This document shows positions 28,858-37,943 of a stretch of DNA of 60,432 bases, piece after piece. The translations under genes and the position numbers were made by a program. The DNA is from Blattabacteriaceae bacterium (GTDB lineage: Bacteria; Bacteroidota; Bacteroidia; Flavobacteriales; Blattabacteriaceae), in NCBI GenBank assembly GCA_036390115.1, contig DASWCM010000006.1, forward strand, positions 1 to 60,432, read 5' to 3'. The notes under the pieces were generated by a model. The model did not search any database and was not told the DNA's origin. It saw only the letters and a program-made list of their open reading frames with translations. Positions within the stretch are counted from its first letter, which is position 1, and every line of letters begins with the position of its first letter.

Positions 28858-31413
28858 ATGAAAATTACTGCAAAGTACAATTCAAAGTATGTGGAAGAAA
28901 AGCATTATAAGGAATGGATACAATCAGGTTTTTTTAATTCAAAACCTGATAAAAGAAAGCCTTATACATTGGTTATTCCTCCTCCAAATGTTACAGGAAG
29001 ACTTCACATGGGGCATATGCTAAACAATACCATACAAGATGTCTTAGCCAGAAGAGCGCGATTGCGTAACTACAATGTTTGTTGGGTTCCAGGAACTGAT
29101 CATGCAGCTATTGCTACAGAGAATAAAGTGGTAAATCAACTAAAAAAAGAAGGTATTTCTAAAGAATATTTAGGAAGAAAAGCTTTTCTAGCTAGAGTTT
29201 GGAATTGGACAAATAAACATCGAAATATCATTTTCGACCAATTAAAAAGACTAGGATGCTCCTGTGATTGGAGAAGAAGTAGATTTACACTAGATTCAAG
29301 GTTTTCTGAATCAGTTACTAAGGCTTTCATAGCTCTTTATAAAAAAGGATTAATATATAGAGCATATAGAATGATACATTGGGACCCTGAAGTAAAAACT
29401 ACTCTCTCAGATGAAGAAATCTTTTATGAAGAACGTTTTGGTAAACTTTATTACCTCAAATATTTTATTGAAAATACAGAAGAATTTATTCTAGTGGCTA
29501 CTACACGTCCAGAATCCATTACTGGAGATTCTGCTATTTGCGTTAATCCTAACGATCAACGTTATTTTCATTTTAAAAATCGTAGAGCGATTATTCCCAT
29601 CTTAGGAAGATTAATCCCTATTATTGAAGATGAATATGTAAAAATGAGTTTTGGTACGGGATGTTTGAAGGTAACTCCATCTCAGAATTTTACTGATAAA
29701 GCATTAGCTGAAAAACATGATTTAGAATTTATAAAAGGGGGTAAATACAAACGAAGGGCAATCATAAAAGATCTAGAGAAAATGGGAGCTCTAGTAAGAA
29801 TGGAAAAACATTCTCATAAAATAGGAATTTCAGAACGTAGTAGTTCTATTATTGAACCTAGACTGTCTATGCAATGGTTTCTTCAAGTAAAACCATTAGC
29901 GAAAAATGCTTTGAAAGCTGTGAAAAAAGGAGAAATTAAATTTTTTCCAGAAGAATTAAAAAATGTATACAGATATTGGATGGAAAACTTAAAAGATTGG
30001 AATATTTCTAGGCAACTCTGGTGGGGCCACAGAATTCCAGTTTACTATTATGATAATGCTTTTGTTGTAGCAAGGAATACTGAAGCAGCTAGTATAAAAA
30101 CTAACAACCTTAAACAGGATACTGATGTTCTAGATACTTGGTTTTCTTCTTGGCTTTGGTCAATATCTATTTTTGATAGGACAGACATTTTATATTATTA
30201 TCCAACACAAGATTTGGTTACCGCTCCAGATATTTTATTTTTTTGGGTAGCCAGAATGATTATGGCTGGGTATTCTTTTTTAGGAGAAAAGCCTTTTAAT
30301 AAGGTTTATTTTACAGGAATTGTTAGAGACAATCAACGTAAAAAAATGTCTAAATCACTAGGAAACTCCCCAGAGTCTGTTGATTTAATAAATCAATATG
30401 GGGCAGATGGAGTTCGTGCAGGATTACTATTAAGTACTAAAGCAGGGGATGATTTGCGTTTCAGCGAAATTCTCTGTATACAAGGTCGTAATTTTTCGAA
30501 CAAGATATGGAATGCATTTAGATTAATTAAACAATGGGAGGAATCTTTAGTGGATAATCATATATATTCGTCTTCCATACTAGCTGTTGACTGGTTTAGT
30601 CATCGATTCTATCAAGCTCTTGAAGAGATAGAGAAATCTTTTGAAGATAATAAGATTTCTGAAGCATTAATGAGTTTATACAAACTGATTAGAGAGGACT
30701 TTTGTTCTTATTTTCTAGAACTCGTAAAACCAGATAAAGGTAAAAATATTGGGCTGGAAGTGTTTTCAAAAACCGTTGAATTTTTTGAAAATTTGCTGAA
30801 GCTTTTACATCCCTTTATGCCTTTTATCACAGAGGAAATTTGGCAAAATCTCAAGATTAGATCAGCTGAAGCTAAGGAATATTTAATGGTTTATGATTGG
30901 CCGAAAAAAAAAAATTATCAAACAAAGATATTAGAAGATTTCGAAAATTATGCTAAAATTATCAAGAAAATTAGATTTTTGAGAAAATATAATAAAATAT
31001 CTCAAAAAGAGCAATTAGATCTGTTTATTTTAACTAAAAAACCAAGGAGGAATCTATCCATTATTAAAAAATTAGGAGTAATCTCTAAAATAGAATACGT
31101 TAATAAGAAACCTATCTATGAAACTATTTCGTTCTTTTTGGTATCTGATGAATACCATCTAAAAAAAATCTTTAAACGGAAAATAGATTTTTCATCTGAA
31201 AAAGATAAATTAGAAAAAGACCTTCATCATTATAGAAACTTATTAGAAAGAAGTAGAAAAAATATTTCTAACAAAAAATTTATTCTTTTTGCTCCAAAAG
31301 AAATTATAGAAAGAGAAAAAAAAAAAGAATTTGACATTCTTGAAAAAATTCGTTGGATAGAGAATCATCTTCATATGATTAAAAGCAATTTAGTTCAAAA
31401 AAACAAAAATTAA
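28858..31413 (+). CDS. valS: Valyl-tRNA synthetase
   Basis: A class I synthetase of 851 residues. PPPNVTGRLHMGHMLN carries the HIGH-type motif (H50-H53), and RKKMSKSLGNSPESVDLI carries KMSKS near residue 497. The CP1 editing domain has TTRPESITGDSAICVNP. The anticodon-binding domain ends in HPFMPFITEEIWQ, and a C-terminal coiled coil rich in Lys/Glu follows. Its last 35 bp overlap the convergent ndk. Confidence 0.96.
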   Translation: MKITAKYNSKYVEEKHYKEWIQSGFFNSKPDKRKPYTLVIPPPNVTGRLHMGHMLNNTIQDVLARRARLRNYNVCWVPGTDHAAIATENKVVNQLKKEGISKEYLGRKAFLARVWNWTNKHRNIIFDQLKRLGCSCDWRRSRFTLDSRFSESVTKAFIALYKKGLIYRAYRMIHWDPEVKTTLSDEEIFYEERFGKLYYLKYFIENTEEFILVATTRPESITGDSAICVNPNDQRYFHFKNRRAIIPILGRLIPIIEDEYVKMSFGTGCLKVTPSQNFTDKALAEKHDLEFIKGGKYKRRAIIKDLEKMGALVRMEKHSHKIGISERSSSIIEPRLSMQWFLQVKPLAKNALKAVKKGEIKFFPEELKNVYRYWMENLKDWNISRQLWWGHRIPVYYYDNAFVVARNTEAASIKTNNLKQDTDVLDTWFSSWLWSISIFDRTDILYYYPTQDLVTAPDILFFWVARMIMAGYSFLGEKPFNKVYFTGIVRDNQRKKMSKSLGNSPESVDLINQYGADGVRAGLLLSTKAGDDLRFSEILCIQGRNFSNKIWNAFRLIKQWEESLVDNHIYSSSILAVDWFSHRFYQALEEIEKSFEDNKISEALMSLYKLIREDFCSYFLELVKPDKGKNIGLEVFSKTVEFFENLLKLLHPFMPFITEEIWQNLKIRSAEAKEYLMVYDWPKKKNYQTKILEDFENYAKIIKKIRFLRKYNKISQKEQLDLFILTKKPRRNLSIIKKLGVISKIEYVNKKPIYETISFFLVSDEYHLKKIFKRKIDFSSEKDKLEKDLHHYRNLLERSRKNISNKKFILFAPKEIIEREKKKEFDILEKIRWIENHLHMIKSNLVQKNKN

Positions 31414-31792
31414 TTTCCCTAAAAGCGCTTACATCGCTATCAGATCCATGAATAGCATTACGCTTTAAAGATTTAGCATAAGATTTTCGAATGGTTCCTT
31501 CTTTTGCTTTTTTGAAATTTGTATCTCCAATAAGCAATCTAAAATCTGAAACCGCTTTGTTTTTTTCCAAAACAGCTGCAATTATTGGATGGTTACTCAT
31601 AAACTCAACCAATGAGTCAAAAAAAGACTTATATTTATGAACAGAATAAAATTCTTGGGCATCTTTTTTGGAAAACATCATCATTTTTAGAGCACGAATC
31701 TTAAATCCAGAATATCTTATTTGATCTAAAATAAGATATTCATAGCAGTTTTTAACAGCATCAGGTTTAATTATAGCAAGCGTAAATTTCAT
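31379..31792 (-). CDS. ndk: Nucleoside diphosphate kinase
   Basis: Equalises NTP/NDP pools through a phosphohistidine. The start MKFTLAIIKPDAVKN gives 137 residues; a Met four codons upstream (31804) is possible. The active-site histidine is H115 in RNAIHGSDS. The 3' end overlaps valS by 35 bp on the opposite strand, and the start lies 17 bp from that of the divergent rsmH. Confidence 0.95.
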   Translation of the reverse strand: MKFTLAIIKPDAVKNCYEYLILDQIRYSGFKIRALKMMMFSKKDAQEFYSVHKYKSFFDSLVEFMSNHPIIAAVLEKNKAVSDFRLLIGDTNFKKAKEGTIRKSYAKSLKRNAIHGSDSDVSAFREINFCFFELNCF

Positions 31793-31809
31793 AAATACTT
31801 TCATTGAAA

Positions 31810-32709
31810 ATGAAAAAAAAAATATATCACAAACCTGTACTAATAAATTCAAGCACAGAAAATTTGGTTTTTAATCCGAATGGAACATATATTGATGTTA
31901 CATTTGGGGGAGGGGGACATTCTAGGGCAATTTTGGAAAAATTAACCAAAAAGGGTAGGCTATTAGCCTTTGATCAAGATGAAGAAGCTATAAAAAAAAA
32001 CCCAATTAAAGACAAAAGATTAAAAATTTTTAATAAAAATTTTAGATTTATAAAAGATGTTTTGAACCTTAAAAAAATAAATAACGTATCAGGTGTTATA
32101 ATTGATTTAGGAGTTTCTTGGCACCAAATTGACTCCGCCTATCGTGGTTTTTCTACTCGTTTTAATTATCCTCTTGATATGAGAATGAACTTGCGTTCTA
32201 AATATTCAGCTAAAGAAATACTGAAATATTATTCAGAGAAAAAATTAAGTGAAGTTTTCTATAAATATGGAGAATTTAAAAACAGCAAGTTTATTGCTAA
32301 AAGAATAGTAAAAAAACGTGCAAAAAAAAACATAGAAACTTCATTTGATTTAATGGAGTTATTTAAAGAAATTAAAAAGCAAAAATTTTTTGCTCGACTT
32401 TTCCAAGCACTTAGAATAGAAGTAAACGATGAAATCAACGCTTTAAAAGAACTATTGACTCAATCTAGTTCTTTTTTGAGTAAAGAAGGAAGGATCTCTG
32501 TAATTTCCTATCACTCACTTGAAGACCGTTTGGTTAAACGTTTTTTCAAAACAGGATCGTTTGAAGGTTTTTTAGAAAAAGATTTTTTCGGAAAAAAAAA
32601 TATTCATTTAGAATCTATTTATTCCAAAGCTATTACTCCAAATAATGAGGAAATAACAAGGAATAAACGCGCAAGAAGTGCTCGATTGAGAATAGCCAAA
32701 AAACTATAG
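31810..32709 (+). CDS. rsmH: 16S rRNA (cytosine1402-N4)-methyltransferase
   Basis: Also called mraW; 299 residues from ATG at 31810. Motifs: YHKPVL, the SAM loop YIDVTFGGGGHSRAIL, IDLGVSWHQID, RGFSTRFNYPLDMRM, ALRIEVNDEI, ISYHSLEDRLVKRFF and the C-terminal NKRARSARLR. In free-living relatives it heads the division/cell-wall cluster. Here none of mraY, murE or ftsI follows; the next 1.4 kb is the sdh wreck. Confidence 0.95.
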   Translation: MKKKIYHKPVLINSSTENLVFNPNGTYIDVTFGGGGHSRAILEKLTKKGRLLAFDQDEEAIKKNPIKDKRLKIFNKNFRFIKDVLNLKKINNVSGVIIDLGVSWHQIDSAYRGFSTRFNYPLDMRMNLRSKYSAKEILKYYSEKKLSEVFYKYGEFKNSKFIAKRIVKKRAKKNIETSFDLMELFKEIKKQKFFARLFQALRIEVNDEINALKELLTQSSSFLSKEGRISVISYHSLEDRLVKRFFKTGSFEGFLEKDFFGKKNIHLESIYSKAITPNNEEITRNKRARSARLRIAKKL

Positions 32710-32714
32710 CAATT

Positions 32715-33195
32715 CCTTAATCTTCTGCAAAGAAAGCATTTACTCTATTCATTACTAGCGAACATTTGTTCCGTCATATTACACGACGTTTATCCTTTAC
32801 AGATGGGATACTTTGGCATAAACAAAAAGCATCGCAGATGACAAGTTACTACGCAAGCTCCACAACAAGGCAAGAACGAAAGCCTTATACTCTTCTAAAT
32901 AAGAATAGAATTTTCATCAATAGTTTTCCCACTTACGTAAATAAATAGTCATAATTCTATCAAAAGCAGAACGTACAAGATCTTTAATAACTGTAAAAGA
33001 CTTGGTTGTAATTGACAAGTCTGAGCCATGTGCTTGTCCATTTCTATAAAGAGCCGCATATTCCTTCCGTTCATTTAGATAATCGAGCATTTATAAAAAT
33101 GAACTTTCAGAGTAAATTTTCTATACAGAATAGGTTTAAAATCTCCCAGATTATTCTGGACCATTTTGCCTCAAATTTTGAGAATAAAGCTTAAA
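32715..33195 (-). pseudogene. sdhB: Degraded succinate dehydrogenase iron-sulfur subunit
   Basis: No open frame survives, yet pieces in order on the minus strand match SdhB: ESSFL.MLDYLNE, REGICGSL (from a second frame), NGQAHGSDLSITT, FTVIKDLV.RSAFDRIM, and CCGACVVTC followed by AMLFVYAKVS-like residues. These are the plant-type and bacterial-type Fe-S regions of the subunit. Stops and shifts break it throughout. Limits are approximate. It follows the sdhA and sdhC remnants in normal sdhCAB order. Confidence 0.8.
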
Positions 33196-33199
33196 TATT

Positions 33200-33690
33200 T
33201 TTTCATAGAAAAGTATTATTTATATGAACGAGTGTAAGAGTTTATTTATAAGCCCAGGCTGAAACATTAGCATAATTAGCATCATCTCTTACCTTAAATG
33301 GCACTTACGGGCCTATATATGCTTTTTCTTCATCTCTACACCTAACTTTATCTCCACACCTTTTTCATTACGAGACATACCACACATTACTAAAGCTTTG
33401 TGAAAATAATCTACAGTACTTTTCTCTACCGTATAGCAGCCTCAGATTTATTAAATTCAGGATTATTTACTGACCTGTGCTAATAAGCTAAATAATCAGC
33501 AATAGTATATTAGCTTCTCCAATTTAACAACCCTCATACCAAGTATAACGTGGATAAATTTTCATTGGATTATTGGAAGTTGGTAATCTTTTCAGAAATC
33601 TTAAAGAGATTTACGTATTTATCTTCTATAACCTTACCACCTAAAAGAGTACAAGCTCTACATATAATGGCTGATGAAAAAACGCCTTAC
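33200..33690 (-). pseudogene. sdhA: Degraded succinate dehydrogenase flavoprotein, C-terminal part only
   Basis: The pieces LGGKVIEDKYVNLFKISEKI, PMKIYP..TWYEG, IGEANILL, ADYLAY, NNPEFNKSEAAIR, TVDYFHKALV-CGMSRNE and VRDDANYANVSAWAYK match the second half of Bacteroidetes SdhA in order. They lie in three alternating frames. The FAD-binding first half is gone, implying a large internal deletion as well as point decay. Limits are approximate. Confidence 0.8.
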
Positions 33691-33729
33691 AGCCTATAGG
33701 CTAGATTTCTTGGAATGGAACAAGATTTA

Positions 33730-34095
33730 CAAAATATAAAATGTAGTATAAACTGGATTCTTAAATAAACTTATGACCAATTGATAGTTGTTTATTTTTC
33801 CATATTTATCGTTTTTCAAAGGAATAGTAAAAATGTAGGATTAAAAAAATAAGAATTACCTGGTACTAGCATTATCCCATTTTGTATAATTTACCCTCTT
33901 TTTTTTTAAAAAAAGAAGAAAATGTGGAGAATAAAAAAAATGCTAACAGAGAGAAACAAAAGCCATAAAAAGCCCTATTCTATACGAAAAATAGTGAACA
34001 TATAAATGCACAACCAAAAAAAATCATTAAAAAAAAACAGTAAATGCCATCAAAATTCTTCCACCAATAGAAGAAATTTGTATAAACTCATAATT
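33730..34095 (-). pseudogene. sdhC: Degraded succinate dehydrogenase cytochrome b subunit
   Basis: The minus strand reads SSIGGRILMAFTVFF, FFLVVHLYVHYF, then much later YQLVISLFKNPVYTTFYIL, corresponding to the first and fourth-to-fifth membrane segments of the Bacteroidetes SdhC family. Stops and shifts lie between, and the middle is mostly lost. It is at the 5' end of the sdhCAB remnant. The identification rests partly on its neighbours. Confidence 0.65.
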
Positions 34096-34117
34096 ATGGA
34101 GAAATTTAAAAAAAAAA

Positions 34118-35647
34118 TTAAACACGAGCATTACATGCTCTATAAAAACACTCTACTCTACTAAGCGTTTCTCTCTTTCCTATCATTTCCATTAGAAAAA
34201 AAATGCCAACTCCCCGCAAACTTCCAACTAAGGCAAGTCTCAATTTTTTTTGAAAAAAAACAGAACTTATGTTATGTTGTTTTGAAAAATCCTTTATTTT
34301 TATCTTTAAAGAAGATTCTTTAAAATCTTCTACAGATTCCAAGAGTTTTTTTAAATCTTTTACGATAAAGCAGTATCTGCTTGATCTAATTTTTTGTAGA
34401 TAACATTTATCATAGCTTTTAGGGCATATGAAAAAATACGATGATTGTTCCCAAATTTCATTAATAAAACAAACTCTTTTTCTTACAGATTCTAGAACCT
34501 TTCGTATATAATTTTCATCATATAAAATATGATGTTTTTCAATATTTTTTCGAAAAAGAGCACTTATTTCGTAAAGTGTTTTTTTTTTCAAATATTGGTG
34601 ATTGAACCATCTAGCTTTTTCTAGACTGAGATAGACACTGGATTTTCCAACTTTTTCCAGAGAAAATTTTCTGACTAAGTCATTCATTAGAAAAAATTCT
34701 TCCACTCCTCCTGGATTCCATCCTAAAAAAGCAAGCATATTGATAATAGCTTCTGGGAAGTAACCATATTCTCTATATCCACGTAGAACTATACCAGTTT
34801 CAGGGTCTCTCCATTGAATAGGAAATATAGGGAATTTTCCTTTATCACGTTTACTTAGCTTTCCTTTTCCTCTTGGATTTAAAATCAATGGTAAATGAAC
34901 AAATTTTGGAATTTCCCATCCAAATGATCTATATAAAAGACAATGAAATCCCATTGAAGGTAACCATTCTTCTCCCCTAATAACATGGGATATATGCATT
35001 AAATGATCATCAATAACATTAGCCAAATGATAACTAGGCATTCCATCGGATTTAAGAAGAATTTTATCATCTAGGGTAGATGTGTTTATATGAATCTTTC
35101 CTCGTACTTCATCATATATTTCCAAACATTCGTTTTTGTAAGGGGTTTTAAAACGTATTACGTAAGGCTTTTCTAATCTACGATGCACTTCCTTGTATGA
35201 AAGCGAAAGGGAATTTTCCATTTTTTCTCTAATTATAGAATTGTAAAGAAATTTTTCTCCATTCTTTTGAAATTTATTTCTAATCTTCTCAAGAGTTTCA
35301 TTTGAATCAAAAGCATAGTAAGCAAAACCTTTTTTTAGAAGTTGGCTTGCTTGATAAATATAAATATATTTCCTCTCTGATTGTCTATACGGACCATGGC
35401 TTACTCTAAAAAATGGACATTCATCAGGTCTTATTCCACACCATTCAAGAACCTGAGATATGTATGATTCAGATTCTGGAACGAATCTTTCTGTATCTGT
35501 ATCCTCTATTCGCAAAACGAAACTTCCTTGGTTTTTTATAGCAAACAGGTAGTTATACAGAGCCGTACGAAGCCCCCCTAAGTGTAAAGGTCCAGTAGGA
35601 CTTGGGGCGAATCGTACTCTTACTTTTTTCAGTAATTTTTTCCTCAT
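34118..35647 (-). CDS. gltX: Glutamyl-tRNA synthetase
   Basis: A class I synthetase of 509 residues. RVRFAPSPTGPLHLGGLRTAL carries the HIGH-type motif (H22-G25), IEDTD follows, and GKGKLSKRDKG carries KMSKS. The C-terminal anticodon-binding domain is lysine-rich and divergent but complete. gatCAB and glnS are not in the window, so whether it also charges tRNA-Gln is unknown. Confidence 0.96.
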   Translation of the reverse strand: MRKKLLKKVRVRFAPSPTGPLHLGGLRTALYNYLFAIKNQGSFVLRIEDTDTERFVPESESYISQVLEWCGIRPDECPFFRVSHGPYRQSERKYIYIYQASQLLKKGFAYYAFDSNETLEKIRNKFQKNGEKFLYNSIIREKMENSLSLSYKEVHRRLEKPYVIRFKTPYKNECLEIYDEVRGKIHINTSTLDDKILLKSDGMPSYHLANVIDDHLMHISHVIRGEEWLPSMGFHCLLYRSFGWEIPKFVHLPLILNPRGKGKLSKRDKGKFPIFPIQWRDPETGIVLRGYREYGYFPEAIINMLAFLGWNPGGVEEFFLMNDLVRKFSLEKVGKSSVYLSLEKARWFNHQYLKKKTLYEISALFRKNIEKHHILYDENYIRKVLESVRKRVCFINEIWEQSSYFFICPKSYDKCYLQKIRSSRYCFIVKDLKKLLESVEDFKESSLKIKIKDFSKQHNISSVFFQKKLRLALVGSLRGVGIFFLMEMIGKRETLSRVECFYRACNARV

Positions 35648-35691
35648 ACTAATTTGATTAATGATTTATCTTTTATTATATTTTATTTAAT

Positions 35692-35777
35692 GCCTGTGTG
35701 GTGAAATTGGTAGACACGCTAGATTCAAAATCTTGTAGCCTTTATGGGCTATACGGGTTCGAATCCCGTCATAGGTA
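35692..35777 (+). tRNA. tRNA-Leu (anticodon CAA)
   Basis: An 86-nt class II tRNA with acceptor GCCTGTG/CATAGGT (two G-U pairs) and D-loop GGTGAAATTGGTAGACACGC. Anticodon loop TTCAAAA, variable arm, T-stem ACGGG/CCCGT. The anticodon stem CTAGA/TCTTG has a T-T mismatch at the second pair. Confidence 0.94.
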
Positions 35778-35800
35778 CACTGTAACTTTGTAACTTTAAT

Positions 35801-35874
35801 CGATCTGGACGGGTTTCGAACCCGTGACCTCGCATGTGACAAACGCGTATTCTAACCAACTGAACTACCAGACC
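35801..35874 (-). tRNA. tRNA-Asp (anticodon GTC)
   Basis: Acceptor GGTCTGG/CCAGATC, anticodon stem CGCGT/ATGCG with loop TTGTCAC, discriminator G. It lies just upstream of trxA on the same strand. Confidence 0.93.
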
Positions 35875-35880
35875 TAATCT

Positions 35881-36204
35881 TTAAAAAAAATCTTCTTCAA
35901 AAACATTTTCTAATTTAGATTCCAGAATACTTTTTTTTGCGTATCCTATATGTCTATATATTTCTTTTCCACTTTTAAAAAAAACTAGAGTAGGGATACT
36001 TCGTATATTGAATTCTTTAGCAATTTCAGGATGTTTCTCCACATTAACTTTTACAATAAAAGCTTTTCCTTTATATTTTTCTGCTAATTCGTCTATCTCT
36101 GCCGAGATAGCTAAGCAAGGACCACACCAAGGTGCCCAAAAATCTACTAGAACAGGAGTTTTAGATTGGAAAAAAACTTTTTTTAAATTTATTTCTTTTG
36201 CCAT
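35881..36204 (-). CDS. trxA: Thioredoxin
   Basis: A 107-residue disulfide reductase with the active site FWAPWCGPC (C27, C30), the cis-proline loop IRSIPTLVFFKSG and GYAKKSILESKL. It is the last gene of the arginine operon, starting inside the argB end (44-bp overlap). Its presence suggests that a thioredoxin reductase exists elsewhere, for ribonucleotide reductase or sulfur metabolism. Confidence 0.95.
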   Translation of the reverse strand: MAKEINLKKVFFQSKTPVLVDFWAPWCGPCLAISAEIDELAEKYKGKAFIVKVNVEKHPEIAKEFNIRSIPTLVFFKSGKEIYRHIGYAKKSILESKLENVFEEDFF

Positions 36205-36988
36205 ATTTTTCTTTTTTTAATGTTAAAATTGTTCCATATTTTTTTTTCTCTATAAAAAGACCTATTTTTACGAGAGTAACTCCAGCTTTTAAAGCTAAAA
36301 AAGCACTTTCTAATTTAGTAATCATGCCATCTGCAATTACTTTCTTTTTTTTCAATTCTTGGTAGGTCTTTTCATCCATTTTATGAATAAATGAATTATC
36401 ATTTTTTAGATCAAGTAAAACACCTTTTTTTTCAAATACAAAGTGTAAACTAACCTTATGATGCGAAATTAGAGATTCTGCCACATTTGCAGCAATATTA
36501 TCTGCGTTGGTATTTAGCAAACCACCATTTCCATCATGGGTAATTGAACACATAACAGGAATAAATCCCTTTTCAAGAAGAAAATTTAGAAAAGGAAGGT
36601 TTAAACTTTTTTTACTTAAATTTCCTACATTCCCATACCCATAATTTCTTTCCCTTAAAGAAGGTCTAAAAGCTTTAATAAAATTTCCATCTGCTCCAGA
36701 AAATCCTAACGCAAGACAACCTAAAGATTGTAGAAAACACACTATTTTTTTATTAATAAGTCCAGCATATATCATAGTGACAACGTCAAGTGTTATATCA
36801 TCCGTAATTCGTCTTCCATTAAAGAAATAAGAATAAACGCCTAATATTTCAGAAACTTTTCCACAAATTTTTCCACCTCCATGAATTAATATTTTACCTC
36901 CATCAAGCTTATGAAAAGCTGTTAAAGAATCCTTTAACAGATCTACATTATCGATAATATTTCCTCCTATTTTTATTAAATGAATCAC
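36161..36988 (-). CDS. argB: Acetylglutamate (or succinylglutamate) kinase
   Basis: Phosphorylates N-acylglutamate, the second step of arginine synthesis. The 275-residue amino-acid kinase has KIGGNII, ILIHGGGK, GFSGADGNFIKA, NTNADNIAANVAESL and ADGMITKLESAFLALKAGV. The C-terminus extends beyond the usual end by a basic tail (about 18 residues) that overlaps trxA by 44 bp, and the start overlaps argF' by 41 bp. The acyl group used depends on the carbamoyltransferase next door. Confidence 0.94.
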   Translation of the reverse strand: MIHLIKIGGNIIDNVDLLKDSLTAFHKLDGGKILIHGGGKICGKVSEILGVYSYFFNGRRITDDITLDVVTMIYAGLINKKIVCFLQSLGCLALGFSGADGNFIKAFRPSLRERNYGYGNVGNLSKKSLNLPFLNFLLEKGFIPVMCSITHDGNGGLLNTNADNIAANVAESLISHHKVSLHFVFEKKGVLLDLKNDNSFIHKMDEKTYQELKKKKVIADGMITKLESAFLALKAGVTLVKIGLFIEKKKYGTILTLKKEKYGKRNKFKKSFFPI

Positions 36989-37943
36989 TTAATATTTTTT
37001 TGAGAATTTCAATGAAAACTGTTTGTGTAGAAAAAATTCTGTTTTCAGCTTGTTGAAAAACAAGAGAATTTTTTCCGTCTAGTACAGAATCTTCCACCAC
37101 TATTCCTCTTCGGACGGGAAGACAATGCATAAACTTCCCGTTATTAGTTAAACTCATTTTTTCTTTTGTAATTCTCCAATTAGTATCTTGAGAAAGTATT
37201 TTTCCGTATGATAAATAACTGCTCCAATTTTTAGCATAAATAAAATCAGCCCCTTCAAAAGCTTCCTTTTGATCATAAGTTATTTTTGCCATTTTACTAA
37301 AACGTTTATCTAGTTCATACTCTTTTGGATGAGTAATAACTAAATCAACTTTCGAAAGTTCGGATACCCATTGCAGAAAAGAATTAGGGACTGAATGAGG
37401 TAAAACTCTTACATGTGGAGCCCAACTTAATACAACCTTAATCCTTTTTTTTTTAGTCGGACGGAATTCTTCAATGGTAATTACATCAGCTAAGGATTGC
37501 AGAGGATGCAAAGTTGCACTCTCTAGACTAACTACAGGTACTCTAGAATAATTTTTTATTTTTTTTAAAAAAAGTTCTTTGGAATCATAAGATCTATCTA
37601 AAAATTTTGGAAAAGTTCGTACTCCTAAAATATCACAATAAAGACTCATTACGTAGATAGCTTCTTTAATGTGTTCTTGACTTTTTTCCATAACAGTTCC
37701 ATCATTCATTTCTATTTTCCAAGAATCATTCTCTGTATTTAAGATCCAAATATTGACTCCTAAATTAAAAGCAGCCTTTTGACTACTTAAACGAGTACGT
37801 AAGCTTGGATTAAAAAAAACTAAACCTATAGTTTTTTTTTCTCCTATTTTTTGGAAATAATAAGGATTTTTTTTTAAATACTTAACCTTTTCAATGAGGA
37901 TCCGTAAATCCTCTACATCTTCTATACTTAGAAATTGGTTCAT
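36948..37943 (-). CDS. argF': N-acylornithine carbamoyltransferase (acetyl- or succinylornithine type)
   Basis: The 331-residue product resembles the Bacteroidetes N-succinyl/N-acetylornithine transcarbamylases more than ordinary OTCase. It has NPSLRTRLSSQKAA (carbamoyl-phosphate site), ESATLHPLQSLADVITIEE, VPNSFLQW, DFIYAKNWSSY and HCLPVRRGI. The residue known to set the acyl preference (Glu in acetylornithine, Pro in succinylornithine enzymes) appears here as Gln 89 in KSQEH, so specificity is open. It overlaps carB by 53 bp and argB by 41 bp. The deacylase (argE-like) needed afterwards is not in the window. Confidence 0.88.
   Translation of the reverse strand: MNQFLSIEDVEDLRILIEKVKYLKKNPYYFQKIGEKKTIGLVFFNPSLRTRLSSQKAAFNLGVNIWILNTENDSWKIEMNDGTVMEKSQEHIKEAIYVMSLYCDILGVRTFPKFLDRSYDSKELFLKKIKNYSRVPVVSLESATLHPLQSLADVITIEEFRPTKKKRIKVVLSWAPHVRVLPHSVPNSFLQWVSELSKVDLVITHPKEYELDKRFSKMAKITYDQKEAFEGADFIYAKNWSSYLSYGKILSQDTNWRITKEKMSLTNNGKFMHCLPVRRGIVVEDSVLDGKNSLVFQQAENRIFSTQTVFIEILKKILSDSFNKNRRKYYR

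Noticed and set aside
32766-33194. Two short plus-strand open frames of 60 codons each
   Set aside because: They lie antisense to the sdhB remnant, whose recognisable residues are on the minus strand. Neither resembles a known protein.
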